Shown here one piece after another: positions 1 through 8,167 of a DNA stretch of 64,000 nucleotides (within the stretch, counting starts at the first letter, position 1; each line of letters starts with the position of its first letter). Source of the stretch: PALSA-243 sp963743705 (lineage in GTDB: Bacteria > Acidobacteriota > Terriglobia > Bryobacterales > Bryobacteraceae); assembly GCA_963743705.1 (NCBI GenBank), contig CAVUQS010000020.1:186001-250000 (forward strand), given 5' to 3'. The notes beneath the pieces were generated by a model. It had not been told where the DNA came from. It did not search any database and saw nothing but the letters and a program-made list of their open reading frames with translations. The position numbers were made by a program, and so were the translations under genes.

Positions 1-1245
1 CCTCGCATCAGCATGGCCTACCGTCCGTCGGGAGACAACAAGACGGTGCTCCGGGCCGGCTTCGGCATCTTCACCATGACCAGCTTGGGGCAGCTATCGT
101 TCAATACGACCAATATTAATGTGGGAATCGTGCGTACCACCTCCAACCTGCTGCCAAACGGGAATGCCGCGTTCCAGTTCCCGAATGTCACGGCTGCGCT
201 CTCGCCGTCGCAGATCGCGGGAACGGGAGACTTCTACCAGAACGTGAATCTGAACTATCGCGATCCCCAATCCGCGCAGTGGAACGTGACGGTGGAGCGG
301 GAATTGTCGCCAGAGCTGATTTTCCGGATGAGTTATGTGGGCATGAACTCCTATCGCATGGGACAGACAGTGGACTTGAATCAGCAACAGCCGAGCGCAA
401 CGCCGGTCGACTACAACGCGCGCCCATATCCGAATTGGGGCCGGATTCTCTCGAGCGAAAATCAAGGATTCTCAAACTATCAAGGCCTACAAACGGAATT
501 GAACAAGACGTTCCGCCATGGATTGATGTTCCAGGCCAATTACACCTGGGCGCATAACATCGGCAATGCGGGCGGCGATGCGCCAGCGGTCTTTTCGCCG
601 GAAGTGATCTACGGCGTGCCGGTGGCCAACCGGTTCGACTTGGCGGCAAATCGCGGAAATATCGTGGGCTCGCGCCGGCATCGCGTGCTGGTGTCCGCCA
701 TCTATCAGTTGCCGGTTGGAAAGGACCGCGCGTTTCTCGCCAAAATGAACCCCATCGCCAATGCGCTGCTGGGCGGCTGGGAAGCAAGCACGGTTACGCT
801 CTGGCAGACCGGTCCGTATCTGACGCCGGTTACCAGCCCGGCATTCGATACGGCGAATCTGAATCTGGTTTACCGCGGCGCGTTGCTGCGGCCGGATTGC
901 ACCGGCAATCCGAATCTGGCGAATCCATCGCTCAACGGGTATTTCGATCTCGGTGCTTTCGACCCCGTGCCCGCGCCGGGGCGCATCGGAAACTGCGGCG
1001 TCGGCATTCTGCAAGGGCCGGGAACTATGACGGTTGCAGGCGGCCTATCCAAGACGTTTTCGATTCGCGAAAAGGCCCACCTGCGATTCGAAGCCACGTT
1101 CACTAACATGCTCAATCACCCTAATTTCGCGCCGCCCGCGGTGGATGTCAGCGCGCCCGCGACGTTTGGAAAAATCACGAGCGTGCAATCGGCAGAGAAC
1201 TCCGGCAACCGGAGCGGGCAACTGGCTCTGCGGCTCGACTTCTAG
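1..1245 (+). CDS. Oar-like TonB-dependent receptor, C-terminal part
   Basis: This is the C-terminal part of an outer-membrane beta-barrel receptor. The reading frame is open from base 1, so the start lies outside the window; the Met codon at 13 is internal. About 414 residues are visible. They show alternating barrel-strand sequence, such as SAQWNVTVERELSPELIFR and FQANYTWAHNIGNAGG, and the protein ends in LALRLDF, a terminal Phe typical of outer-membrane proteins. Acidobacteria carry many Oar/CarboxypepD_reg-TonB receptors of about 1,000-1,200 aa whose last 400 residues look like this. The N-terminal carboxypeptidase-like and plug domains would lie upstream. The ligand cannot be predicted. 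The next gene converges on it 8 bp away. Confidence 0.85.
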   Translation, partial: PRISMAYRPSGDNKTVLRAGFGIFTMTSLGQLSFNTTNINVGIVRTTSNLLPNGNAAFQFPNVTAALSPSQIAGTGDFYQNVNLNYRDPQSAQWNVTVERELSPELIFRMSYVGMNSYRMGQTVDLNQQQPSATPVDYNARPYPNWGRILSSENQGFSNYQGLQTELNKTFRHGLMFQANYTWAHNIGNAGGDAPAVFSPEVIYGVPVANRFDLAANRGNIVGSRRHRVLVSAIYQLPVGKDRAFLAKMNPIANALLGGWEASTVTLWQTGPYLTPVTSPAFDTANLNLVYRGALLRPDCTGNPNLANPSLNGYFDLGAFDPVPAPGRIGNCGVGILQGPGTMTVAGGLSKTFSIREKAHLRFEATFTNMLNHPNFAPPAVDVSAPATFGKITSVQSAENSGNRSGQLALRLDF

Positions 1246-1253
1246 CAGCCGGG

Positions 1254-3718
1254 TTAGCTCTGCCGCAGGACGATATTCGGGTCGAGGAGCGAAGCGCGCC
1301 GCGCGGGAATGTAGGCGCTCAGCGCGGCAACGATCAAAAGCGCCGCGAAAATCAAGCCGACCAATGGCAGATAGAAGTAAGGCGCGCCGATGAGGGCCGT
1401 GGCCGGACGGCCAGCGATCAGGCTGAGAGCCAAGCCGATGACGCAACCTGTCGTCGCCAGCGCCATGCCTTGCTTAAGGATCATGCGCCGCACGCCGCGC
1501 TGATCGGCGCCGACAGCCAAACGGATTCCGATCTCGCGATGCCGTAGACCCACCGAATACGCCATCAGACCGTACAGGCCTACGAGCGCGAGGGCCAATC
1601 CGACCAGGCCTAATCCGCCGACGGTTTCGATGATTACCTGCATTGTGCCTCTGGCGCGCTGATCGTACAAGTCCTCCATCGAGCGAAGGCCGACGATCGG
1701 CTGGTTCTGATCGAGCGAGTGGACCATGTCGCGCAGCGGGCCCGCCAAGCCGGCGGAAGGACCGGTCGTCTGCAGCATGAGCGCCATGCTGGATTGCGGA
1801 TTCTGCGCCAGCGGCAGGTACAAATATTCGAATACCGGCTCGGCCGGAAAGATATACTTGCTCTGTTTTGCGATCCCCACGATTTCCACGCGCGAGCCCT
1901 CGGGACCATCCAGCCGGAAGCGCTTTCCGATCGCGTTCTGGTTAGGGTAATATTTGCGCGCGAACTGCTCGTTCACAATGGCGACGTGAGGGGATTCGGA
2001 GCGATCGGTGGCCAGAAACGCGCGGCCTTCGACGATCGGCATGCCGACGGCTCCGAAATAGCCATCGGTCACGACATTTGAAAGCACGCTCACGGCCTGC
2101 GTGCCAGGCGCTAGCTGGAAGCCTTCCGGAATAATGCGGCTGGCGTTGACGCCTCCCGGCATAAACGGCAATGCCTGCGCGAGCGCGGCGGACTGTACGC
2201 CAGGGAGAATCCTCGCCTTCGCCAGAAGGCGTTTGTAAAAGTCTTCGGTCTGGGCGGGCTTATAACGAGCGAGCGAAGGATTAAAGGTGGCGAACAGAAG
2301 ATGGTCCGTCCGAAAACCGAGGGGAGACGAAAGCAGAATCGAGGCGCCGCGGTAGGCCTGTGAGGCAAAAATCAGGAGCAGAAGCGAACCCGCCACCTGC
2401 GCGACCACGAGCGCATTTCGTCCCAGCAGCCGGGAGCGTTTTCCACCCCTTGCCTGACCGTCCTTTAGAGCCGTGACCAATTCTGTTCGCGTGCTTTGCA
2501 GGGCCGGCGCCAATCCAAACGCGATGGCGCTGAGAACGGCGGCGAATAGGGTGAACCACAACACCCGTGGATCCAGCCTCACGTCAATCACAACCGGAAT
2601 ATCGGCGGGTATGCGGATCTGCGAAAACAGTGCGACGCCGGCTTGCGCAACCAGAAGTCCCAAAGCGCCGCCTAGCAAGGCGATGACGAGGCTTTCGGTC
2701 AATAATTGCCGTACGAGCCGCCATCGGCCCGCTCCGATCGCCAGCCTCACCGAGATTTCCCGTGAACGGGCGCGGGCGCGGCTCAACATCAGGTTCATCA
2801 CATTGGCGCAGGCGATCAACAGCACTACAGCGGCCAGCGACATCAGAAAGCACATCAGGGTGAAGTCGAACGTATCCTGATCGAGGCGCGCCTGAAGGCT
2901 GGACTTCGCAAGCAGGGCAGTGGTTCGGTTCGTCGCGGGGTATGCGCTCGCGAGTTGTTGGCTAATGACGCGCGTTTCTGCCGCGGCGCCGGCGAGACTC
3001 ACGCCGCGCTTCAGACGTCCCTGCACCGACAGATCGCGGGCATCGCGCTGTTCCAGAGTGGATTTTTGCGGGTCTGCCGCGAGACGGGGGGCCATCGCCA
3101 GGGGCACATACAGCGCCGTGCGCAGCAATTCGTCCGAGCCGGTGAACGATGCCGGCGCCACTCCAATTACGGTGAAGGGGACGGTGTTGAGAAAAACGGT
3201 GCGGCCAACGATGTCGGGTCGGAAGCGAATTCAGTTTTCCATAACTCATGACTGAGCACGGTCACCGCGTCACGCCCGGGGACCAGATCTTCGTCGGGCC
3301 GGAAACCCCGCCCGAGAACTGGCGGGACGTCGAGGACGCTAAAGAAGCTGCCGCTCACCATCTCGCCGAATTTCATTTTGGGCAGCGCGTCTCTTTCGGA
3401 CGCGAACCCGAATCTGGCAAATTCGGAGGCGGTCAAGCCGGCGAAGGATTTATTTCGGTCGCGCAGATCGCGGAAGTCCGGGTAGGAGAGGCCGGCAAAA
3501 GAGAATAAGCCGCCGATGCCTTCCCCGCGCGTGGTCGATTCCACAGTTACGACCTCGGAAGCGTGCGGCACCGGCATCGGCCGCAGCATGAGCGCGTCAG
3601 CCAGGGCGAAGAGAGCCGAGTTGGCCCCGATGCCCAAGGCGAGTGAAACGATAGCCACCAGAGCGAACCCCGTGTTCTTACGCAGGGTTCGCAAAGCATA
3701 GCGGAGGTCGCGCAGCAT
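1254..3718 (-). pseudogene. ADOP/MacB-FtsX family ABC permease with a frameshift
   Basis: This encodes an ADOP-type permease, inner-membrane proteins of about 800 aa with a MacB-like periplasmic domain and two FtsX modules. The N-terminal part (3718 down to about 3215) opens MLRDLRYALRTLRKNTGFAL and has the LALGIGANSALFALADALML membrane segment. It stops early after LWKTEFASDP. The rest (3161 to 1254) resumes in another frame, and reading across the junction gives IVGRTVFLNTVPFTVIGVAP, the expected family sequence. One missing base near 3213-3215 explains the break. With that base restored the protein is about 821 aa, matching the intact paralogue at 15289-17751 (820 aa). It is either a recent pseudogene or a sequencing error; I favour error because no other damage is visible. 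The substrate is unknown. Confidence 0.85.
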
Positions 3719-3811
3719 GCGTTGGAGTGTGCATCCCAGGGGCCGCTGTAGCGTGATGCGTAGACGCGTGCATACGCCGCCCCCGGCGCTGCGGACTGTC
3801 CGATTGTGGGA

Positions 3812-4087
3812 TCAGCGATCTCGGGGGCGGTCAACGTTCAGGCGCTGCGGCAGTGGCCCATTGGGGACCGCGGCCATGCGCGCGCGATAATGCGGATCGA
3901 TGAAGCGCGGTCTCGGCTGTGGTTGAAGCCGCGGGTCCACGTCAGGCGCCGGCGGCGAATTCGGCCCGCGCGGAGCCGTTAGCGCGGGGTATTCTACCGG
4001 CGCCGGGTTACCGCCCGGCCTGACTGGCGTAGCATGCCGGGAAAGGGTCTGCATCTGAAATTGACGCCGGTTCTTGCCACAACACAT
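3812..4087 (-). CDS. Small MCCG-start, Pro/Arg-rich protein (91 aa)
   Basis: This small gene has no family that I recognise. It begins MCCGKNRRQFQMQTLSRHAT and continues as a Pro- and Arg-rich, probably disordered chain (PRLQPQPRPRF, PLPQRLNVDRPRDR). A very strong ribosome site, AGGAGGAG at 4099-4092, lies four bases before the ATG, which makes translation believable. The first 80 bp of the gene lie inside the 3' end of the DUF1360 gene in another frame. The position suggests one operon with the DUF1360 and Trp/Cys-rich genes upstream. The paired cysteines at residues 2-3 could bind metal or form disulphides; that is inference. There is no signal peptide or membrane segment. Confidence 0.6.
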   Translation of the reverse strand: MCCGKNRRQFQMQTLSRHATPVRPGGNPAPVEYPALTAPRGPNSPPAPDVDPRLQPQPRPRFIDPHYRARMAAVPNGPLPQRLNVDRPRDR

Positions 4088-4409
4088 TGCACTCCTCCTG
4101 ATCTTCGGTGAAATATGGCTCGGCCGGTTTCTCCGGGCTGAGCCGTTCCAGCAAAATCGCCACGGCCGAGAGCGTCGGCCATAAGAGCGCTCGCTCGATC
4201 CAACTCTCGCCAATGACGCAGGCCAACGGCGCCGCAATCCAAAGGCTGAGACAGTAGAAGCAATCGAGCAATCCTGCCCAGAAGCCGGTCCCTGCGAGCC
4301 GGCGAAGACGGAACACCAAATCCCAAGGTCCGTCCTCCGCATTCAATAAATGCGTGACGCGCCACACCGAAAGCGCGCCAAGTAGAAGCCAATAGAAACG
4401 TATGCCCAT
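4008..4409 (-). CDS. DUF1360-like small membrane protein
   Basis: The 133-aa product opens MGIRFYWLLLGALSVWRVTH with a hydrophobic first segment. A second membrane stretch contains LLDCFYCLSLWIAAPLACVI, and a third segment is likely around ALLWPTLSAVAILLERL. The short N-terminal helix with WRVTHLL and the Cys-x-x-Cys-x-S-x-W pattern resemble DUF1360, the family of the Bacillus sporulation protein YjcA; the biochemical role of that family is unknown. ATG 4409 follows GGTGAAAAATCG. The gene lies 71 bp after the Trp/Cys-rich gene on the same strand, and its last 80 bp overlap the MCCG gene. A broken copy of its 5' end is at 6761-6852, so this module has been duplicated here. The family call is from pattern memory, not a search. 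Confidence 0.65.
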   Translation of the reverse strand: MGIRFYWLLLGALSVWRVTHLLNAEDGPWDLVFRLRRLAGTGFWAGLLDCFYCLSLWIAAPLACVIGESWIERALLWPTLSAVAILLERLSPEKPAEPYFTEDQEECNVLWQEPASISDADPFPACYASQAGR

Positions 4410-4480
4410 CGATTTTTCACCGTGCGAATGGAACCGCGGCGGCCTGGTTGTGCGCCGGCCACCGCGGCCGGTTGTCATCC

Positions 4481-6655
4481 CTAAGGCGTGACGACGATGT
4501 TCACCGTCTGGAACGCCGGATTTCCAAAGCTGCAAGCGAAGGTTTCACCATCGGTGGTCCGCTTGCATACCCACAACTGGAAGTCGTAGCAGCAGCTTTG
4601 CGGAATGAAGACCTGGGTGATGTCTCCGCCTCCAGTGAACATCCAGTCATTTGCGCCCGGGGTTTGCGGCGCGGGCGGCGGTGGCGGCGGAGGAGGAGCA
4701 GCGTTCGGCGCCGCGTAGCCCGCATCGACGCCATAAGGCTGGACCAGAGAATGCGGCGTGAAGGTCGCCGGGGCCTGCGCGTAGTCGCGATCCGACGGAA
4801 TTGCCGCGGCATATAATCCGTCGCCGTATTGAGTTTGGATGTAGTATTCGCCCAAGTGCCCGGCACCGTCAACGACCGTGGTGTGGATCAGCGCGTAGCC
4901 GCCCGGCTTGACTTCGTAAGCCGGACACACCGTGCTGGAGCCTTTGGTCTGCGTGGCTGCAGAACCATCGGGGTTGTAGACCTGCACCCAATCGATGACT
5001 GCGGATACGGGCGTGGTATCGATCGTCAAGGTCAGCTCAGGGCCAAGCTTGAAATCGGCGGAAGGGATGGGCGCGCCTGTGACGTCATATGGCGCCACCG
5101 ACAGACTTGCGCCGCCGGTGGTTGCCGGACTAATCAGATCTCCTGCCGGGACGGTCAGCACCAGATCGGGCCAAGCCCATCCCATGACGAAGTCGCCAGG
5201 CCCAAGCGATGGGAAGGCGCCGATTTGCGCCAGCACGGCAGCCGGCGTAGTGGCGCTTTGCCGCTGGGGCAGCGTTGTGTAGAGGCTGTCGAGACTGTTA
5301 AAGGTAAATGGCCCGAGCTTCACTTTGTACGGCACAGACGTGCCTAGCGCGTCGCGCCAGATGGTGACGTAGTTGTACAGGCTCTCGGCGATCGGCAGGA
5401 AGGAACCAACCAGCGAACCGCCGCGCGCCGGGTCTCCGTCCCATTGCGCTCCTAAGACTTGGTAAAACGCAGTGCAATCGTTGCTGAAAACGCCGTTCAA
5501 ATTCAGCGATCCGGCAAAGGCTAAGTTGGCGCAAGCGCCGGAGCCTATGGCGTAACCCATCGAAATGTCATCGGCCAATACAGCGTTCGGAGGCTCGCTG
5601 CCGACAGAGGTCCATGCGAAGCCGCAGTCGCCGCCCGTGTTCACCGGGCATGCCCCGAGGCTTTGACTATTGCCGGTCAGAGTGACCGTTTGACCGCTCG
5701 CGAAGCACCAGCGCGTGCTCGTGTTGGGGTCTTCATCCAGGATGATCGTGCTTCCCTGATTCGCGCTGAAAACGATATTCGGATTCTGGCAGCACCACCA
5801 CCACCACGGAAAGATCTCGCGAATGCGTTCATTGGCAAGTTTTGAGGCGATCAACGCGGTGCGGGCGCTGTCCTGCTTCAGTTCCGCGGCAACGCGCGAT
5901 CCGGCCAAGCCAACGCCGGTCATCAGGTCGGCGGCGAGGGGTTGCCGCATCGGAGCCACATTGGCGGTCGCGAGTCTCGAGCCTCCCGGAGATTGGACCG
6001 CGAGACGGCTCTCGATGTTTTCGATCACCGCGAGAATATCCAACTCCCACCACCACGGCCAGCAGCGCCACCAGACGGGCCAGCAGGGCCACCAGCAGAA
6101 CCGCTCGGAGCACCAGTTGAAACTTGCGGTGAAACTGCCGTCGGAGTTGGTGGGAACGGTCGCGATGGCTGTCCTGGTCAACCCAGTCACGCCGCTGATG
6201 ACGTTGTAGACCGTGACTTCCGCGCCGATGGGACAGCCGGCGGCCGTGAGCAGCGTGCCCGAGACGGTATATTCGCGGCACCAAATCCACCACGGCTCAA
6301 GCAACTTGTCGTTGACGTTGAGGGTGGCGAAATCGATATTGAGGGCGCCGGTGTTGGTTCTTCCGGCGTTCGTCAGCGCAATGCGAGGAAGATCGGTATG
6401 ACTTTCGAGAGATTGTGAATCCAGGCCTTGCGGTCCGAGCACCGCCGAAACCGAGTGATCGCTCGCGAGCTGCGGCGTGACGTGAAATTGGAAGGCGCCT
6501 CCGGCGCCTACCGCGGCTTCGCTGATGATTTTCTTTCCCTGGGTCAGGAAAACAGCAATGCGTTTAAGATTCTTGGAACTAAGAGCCGGTAACTTACCGG
6601 TTACTGATACAAGCCTTACGGCGTGCGCGTGCGTTCCTCCGTTGGGCGCTTTCAT
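4481..6655 (-). CDS. Large Trp/Cys-cluster protein (724 aa), unknown function
   Basis: I do not recognise a family for the whole protein. Residues about 10-75 and 128-180 look like beta-sandwich segments of carboxypeptidase-regulatory type (KRIAVFLTQGKKIISEA; YTVSGTLLTAAGCPIGAEVT). Three extreme aromatic/cysteine patches follow: PWWIWCR at 121-127, a 23-residue run at 181-203 with ten Trp and four Cys, and PWWWWCC at 283-289. A Pro run (PPPPPPPP) lies near residues 675-685, and the Cys-containing end includes SCCYDFQLWVCKR. There is no obvious signal peptide. ATG 6655 is preceded by AAAGGACAG at a good distance. It appears to be the first gene of an operon with the DUF1360 and MCCG genes. Clustered Trp and Cys suggest a membrane-surface, metal or disulphide role, but this is inference. 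Confidence 0.75.
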   Translation of the reverse strand: MKAPNGGTHAHAVRLVSVTGKLPALSSKNLKRIAVFLTQGKKIISEAAVGAGGAFQFHVTPQLASDHSVSAVLGPQGLDSQSLESHTDLPRIALTNAGRTNTGALNIDFATLNVNDKLLEPWWIWCREYTVSGTLLTAAGCPIGAEVTVYNVISGVTGLTRTAIATVPTNSDGSFTASFNWCSERFCWWPCWPVWWRCWPWWWELDILAVIENIESRLAVQSPGGSRLATANVAPMRQPLAADLMTGVGLAGSRVAAELKQDSARTALIASKLANERIREIFPWWWWCCQNPNIVFSANQGSTIILDEDPNTSTRWCFASGQTVTLTGNSQSLGACPVNTGGDCGFAWTSVGSEPPNAVLADDISMGYAIGSGACANLAFAGSLNLNGVFSNDCTAFYQVLGAQWDGDPARGGSLVGSFLPIAESLYNYVTIWRDALGTSVPYKVKLGPFTFNSLDSLYTTLPQRQSATTPAAVLAQIGAFPSLGPGDFVMGWAWPDLVLTVPAGDLISPATTGGASLSVAPYDVTGAPIPSADFKLGPELTLTIDTTPVSAVIDWVQVYNPDGSAATQTKGSSTVCPAYEVKPGGYALIHTTVVDGAGHLGEYYIQTQYGDGLYAAAIPSDRDYAQAPATFTPHSLVQPYGVDAGYAAPNAAPPPPPPPPAPQTPGANDWMFTGGGDITQVFIPQSCCYDFQLWVCKRTTDGETFACSFGNPAFQTVNIVVTP

Positions 6656-6760
6656 GATGACTGTCCTTTCTTTTTCACCGAGGCAATAGATGCCAGCAAT
6701 AGATAGTGACGAGAGATGAGGTTGCGTTTCAAAACCGGAGCGCCGCCGCAGGCGAAAAAA

Positions 6761-6852
6761 TCAGGTCCAGGAGCCATCCTCGGCGTTCAGTAAATGAGTA
6801 ACACGCCAGACTGCGAGACGCCGAGCATAAGCAAGTAGAATCGTATGACCAT
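6761..6852 (-). pseudogene. Degraded duplicate of the DUF1360 gene 5' end
   Basis: Read on the minus strand from ATG 6852, the sequence gives MVIRFYLLMLG. After a frame change it gives VWRVTHLLNAEDGSW, then a stop. This matches the first 30 or so residues of the DUF1360 protein at 4409 (MGIRFYWLLLG and VWRVTHLLNAEDGPW). The remaining 100 codons are absent. The fragment lies just upstream of the Trp/Cys-rich gene, so the two DUF1360 copies bracket that gene. It is a remnant of duplication or recombination and is not expected to make a product. Confidence 0.75.
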
Positions 6853-6955
6853 CTATTTCACCTGCGACGGACCGGTACGCGGGACCACTAGATAGTGTGG
6901 TGACGATTTCAGGCGTTTCATGGAATTCATCGCCGCGCTAAAGGAGGAAATCGTG

Positions 6956-7921
6956 ATGAGTCACAAAAGTGGAGCAAGTCACAAGTCCATGGAAGATCAG
7001 CCGCTCTGGGTGGCCATTCGGAACCGCACGCGCGCGCTCGCGTTCGACCGCTATGCGGGTTATATGCGCGAGGCGATTCAGGAGCGGGGGGCCGATGCCA
7101 GCGCCGAATATCGGAGCTTCAAGCTTCTGACGGAAACCTTTCTGAAGAATGACGACCTGTTGCCGATCGAGCTGATCTGGTCCTACTGGATGGAAGAAGG
7201 CATGCTCGTCCAAACGATGGAGGCCGTGAGCCGGCGCTTGCAAGACATGCGCGGTTCTGGCGAACGCGATCCTCTCATGGAGATGGAAATCGACCCGCTG
7301 AGGCCGCTGAATAATCTGATCTGGGGTTACATTCAGGACGAGCCGAACCGGCTTTCAGTTCGCCGCCGGGCCTACGAGTACTCCCATCAATATGGGCTTG
7401 CGCTCTACGGCAAAGCGGCGGCCGGCGCTCATCCGCCCGAAACCCGGTCAAAGTTTTTGGAAGCGTTTCACAACCTGCTCTATCAGGCTTCGCTCGCGGA
7501 TGACGTCCCGCTGCTGAACGCGATCCAGGAGGTTCACCCGGGTCTGGCGCAGGGCGCACACAATCAATTCGGCGATCTTCCCTGGACCGCGCGCGTGGAA
7601 ATGATGCTGACGCAATTCATCCTCTCGCAGCCCGAAATCCATCGTTTCCTCGGAGTCAGCGGCATGGATGCGCAGCACGAGCCGTGGGAAGGCGCGGTAG
7701 ACGCGATGAAAACACTGCAGGGCTGGGGTGACGTTTCTGTGTCGCACTTCCGCGATCTGGCTGCATGCGGCGAACAACTCCTGCTGTCTATCCGCCATGG
7801 CGATTGGAGAGCCGGCACGGAACACTCTGCCCGCAATTGGGCGCGCTACTTCCGTCCGGAAATCCAAGGCTACATACACGCCTACCGGGCGGTCACTGGC
7901 ATTGACCTGACATCGCGATGA
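6956..7921 (+). CDS. Helical cytosolic protein of unknown function (321 aa)
   Basis: I do not recognise this family. The product is mostly alpha-helical and soluble, with Trp-containing helices (IWSYWMEEGM, NNLIWGYIQDE, RNWARYFRPEIQGY), many Arg/Glu pairs, and no signal peptide or membrane segment. The start is set at ATG 6956 because AAAGGAGG at 6940-6947 is an almost perfect ribosome site 8 bases before it; an in-frame ATG at 6920 has no such site. It is transcribed away from the Trp/Cys-rich operon, with the degraded DUF1360 copy between them, so the two units may share control and function. A 55-aa gene follows 72 bp downstream. Function unknown. Confidence 0.7.
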   Translation: MSHKSGASHKSMEDQPLWVAIRNRTRALAFDRYAGYMREAIQERGADASAEYRSFKLLTETFLKNDDLLPIELIWSYWMEEGMLVQTMEAVSRRLQDMRGSGERDPLMEMEIDPLRPLNNLIWGYIQDEPNRLSVRRRAYEYSHQYGLALYGKAAAGAHPPETRSKFLEAFHNLLYQASLADDVPLLNAIQEVHPGLAQGAHNQFGDLPWTARVEMMLTQFILSQPEIHRFLGVSGMDAQHEPWEGAVDAMKTLQGWGDVSVSHFRDLAACGEQLLLSIRHGDWRAGTEHSARNWARYFRPEIQGYIHAYRAVTGIDLTSR

Positions 7922-7993
7922 ATGGAGCTGCGGGGATTGCCCCAGCGCATATTTCTTCGCGGCGGAGTATGATCTTGCAGAGGAGTTGACTCC

Positions 7994-8161
7994 GTGCGCG
8001 AGGATTCGAGGGTTCGCCAACTGCTGGAAAGGGTCAAAGCGGCGCTGCGCAGAAAACTGTCCGATCCGGAACCGCCGGAAGATCCATACGCCTACGTGGG
8101 CGCCCCCAAGAAACCGCGGCTGCCGCATTTGAGCGCGTCGGCCAAGGCGTCGTTGGAGTAG
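7994..8161 (+). CDS. Small charged protein (55 aa)
   Basis: The GTG at 7994 follows AGGAG at 7981-7985 with normal spacing. The product is very basic at the start (VRQLLERVKAALRRKLSDP) and Pro-rich at the end (PEPPEDPYAYVGAPKKPRL). No domain is recognised. The amphipathic N-terminal helix could bind nucleic acid or a partner protein, but this is a guess. The stop codon TAG at 8159 is in the same frame as the epimerase gene that begins a few bases later, so the two form a tight pair. Confidence 0.5.
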   Translation: MREDSRVRQLLERVKAALRRKLSDPEPPEDPYAYVGAPKKPRLPHLSASAKASLE

Positions 8162-8167
8162 ACGTCC

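Noticed and set aside
5942..6418. Long plus-strand reading frame inside the Trp/Cys-rich gene
   Set aside because: It is the reverse strand of a Trp-rich coding region with a strong ribosome site on the other strand; it has low-complexity Pro/Arg content and no start signal.
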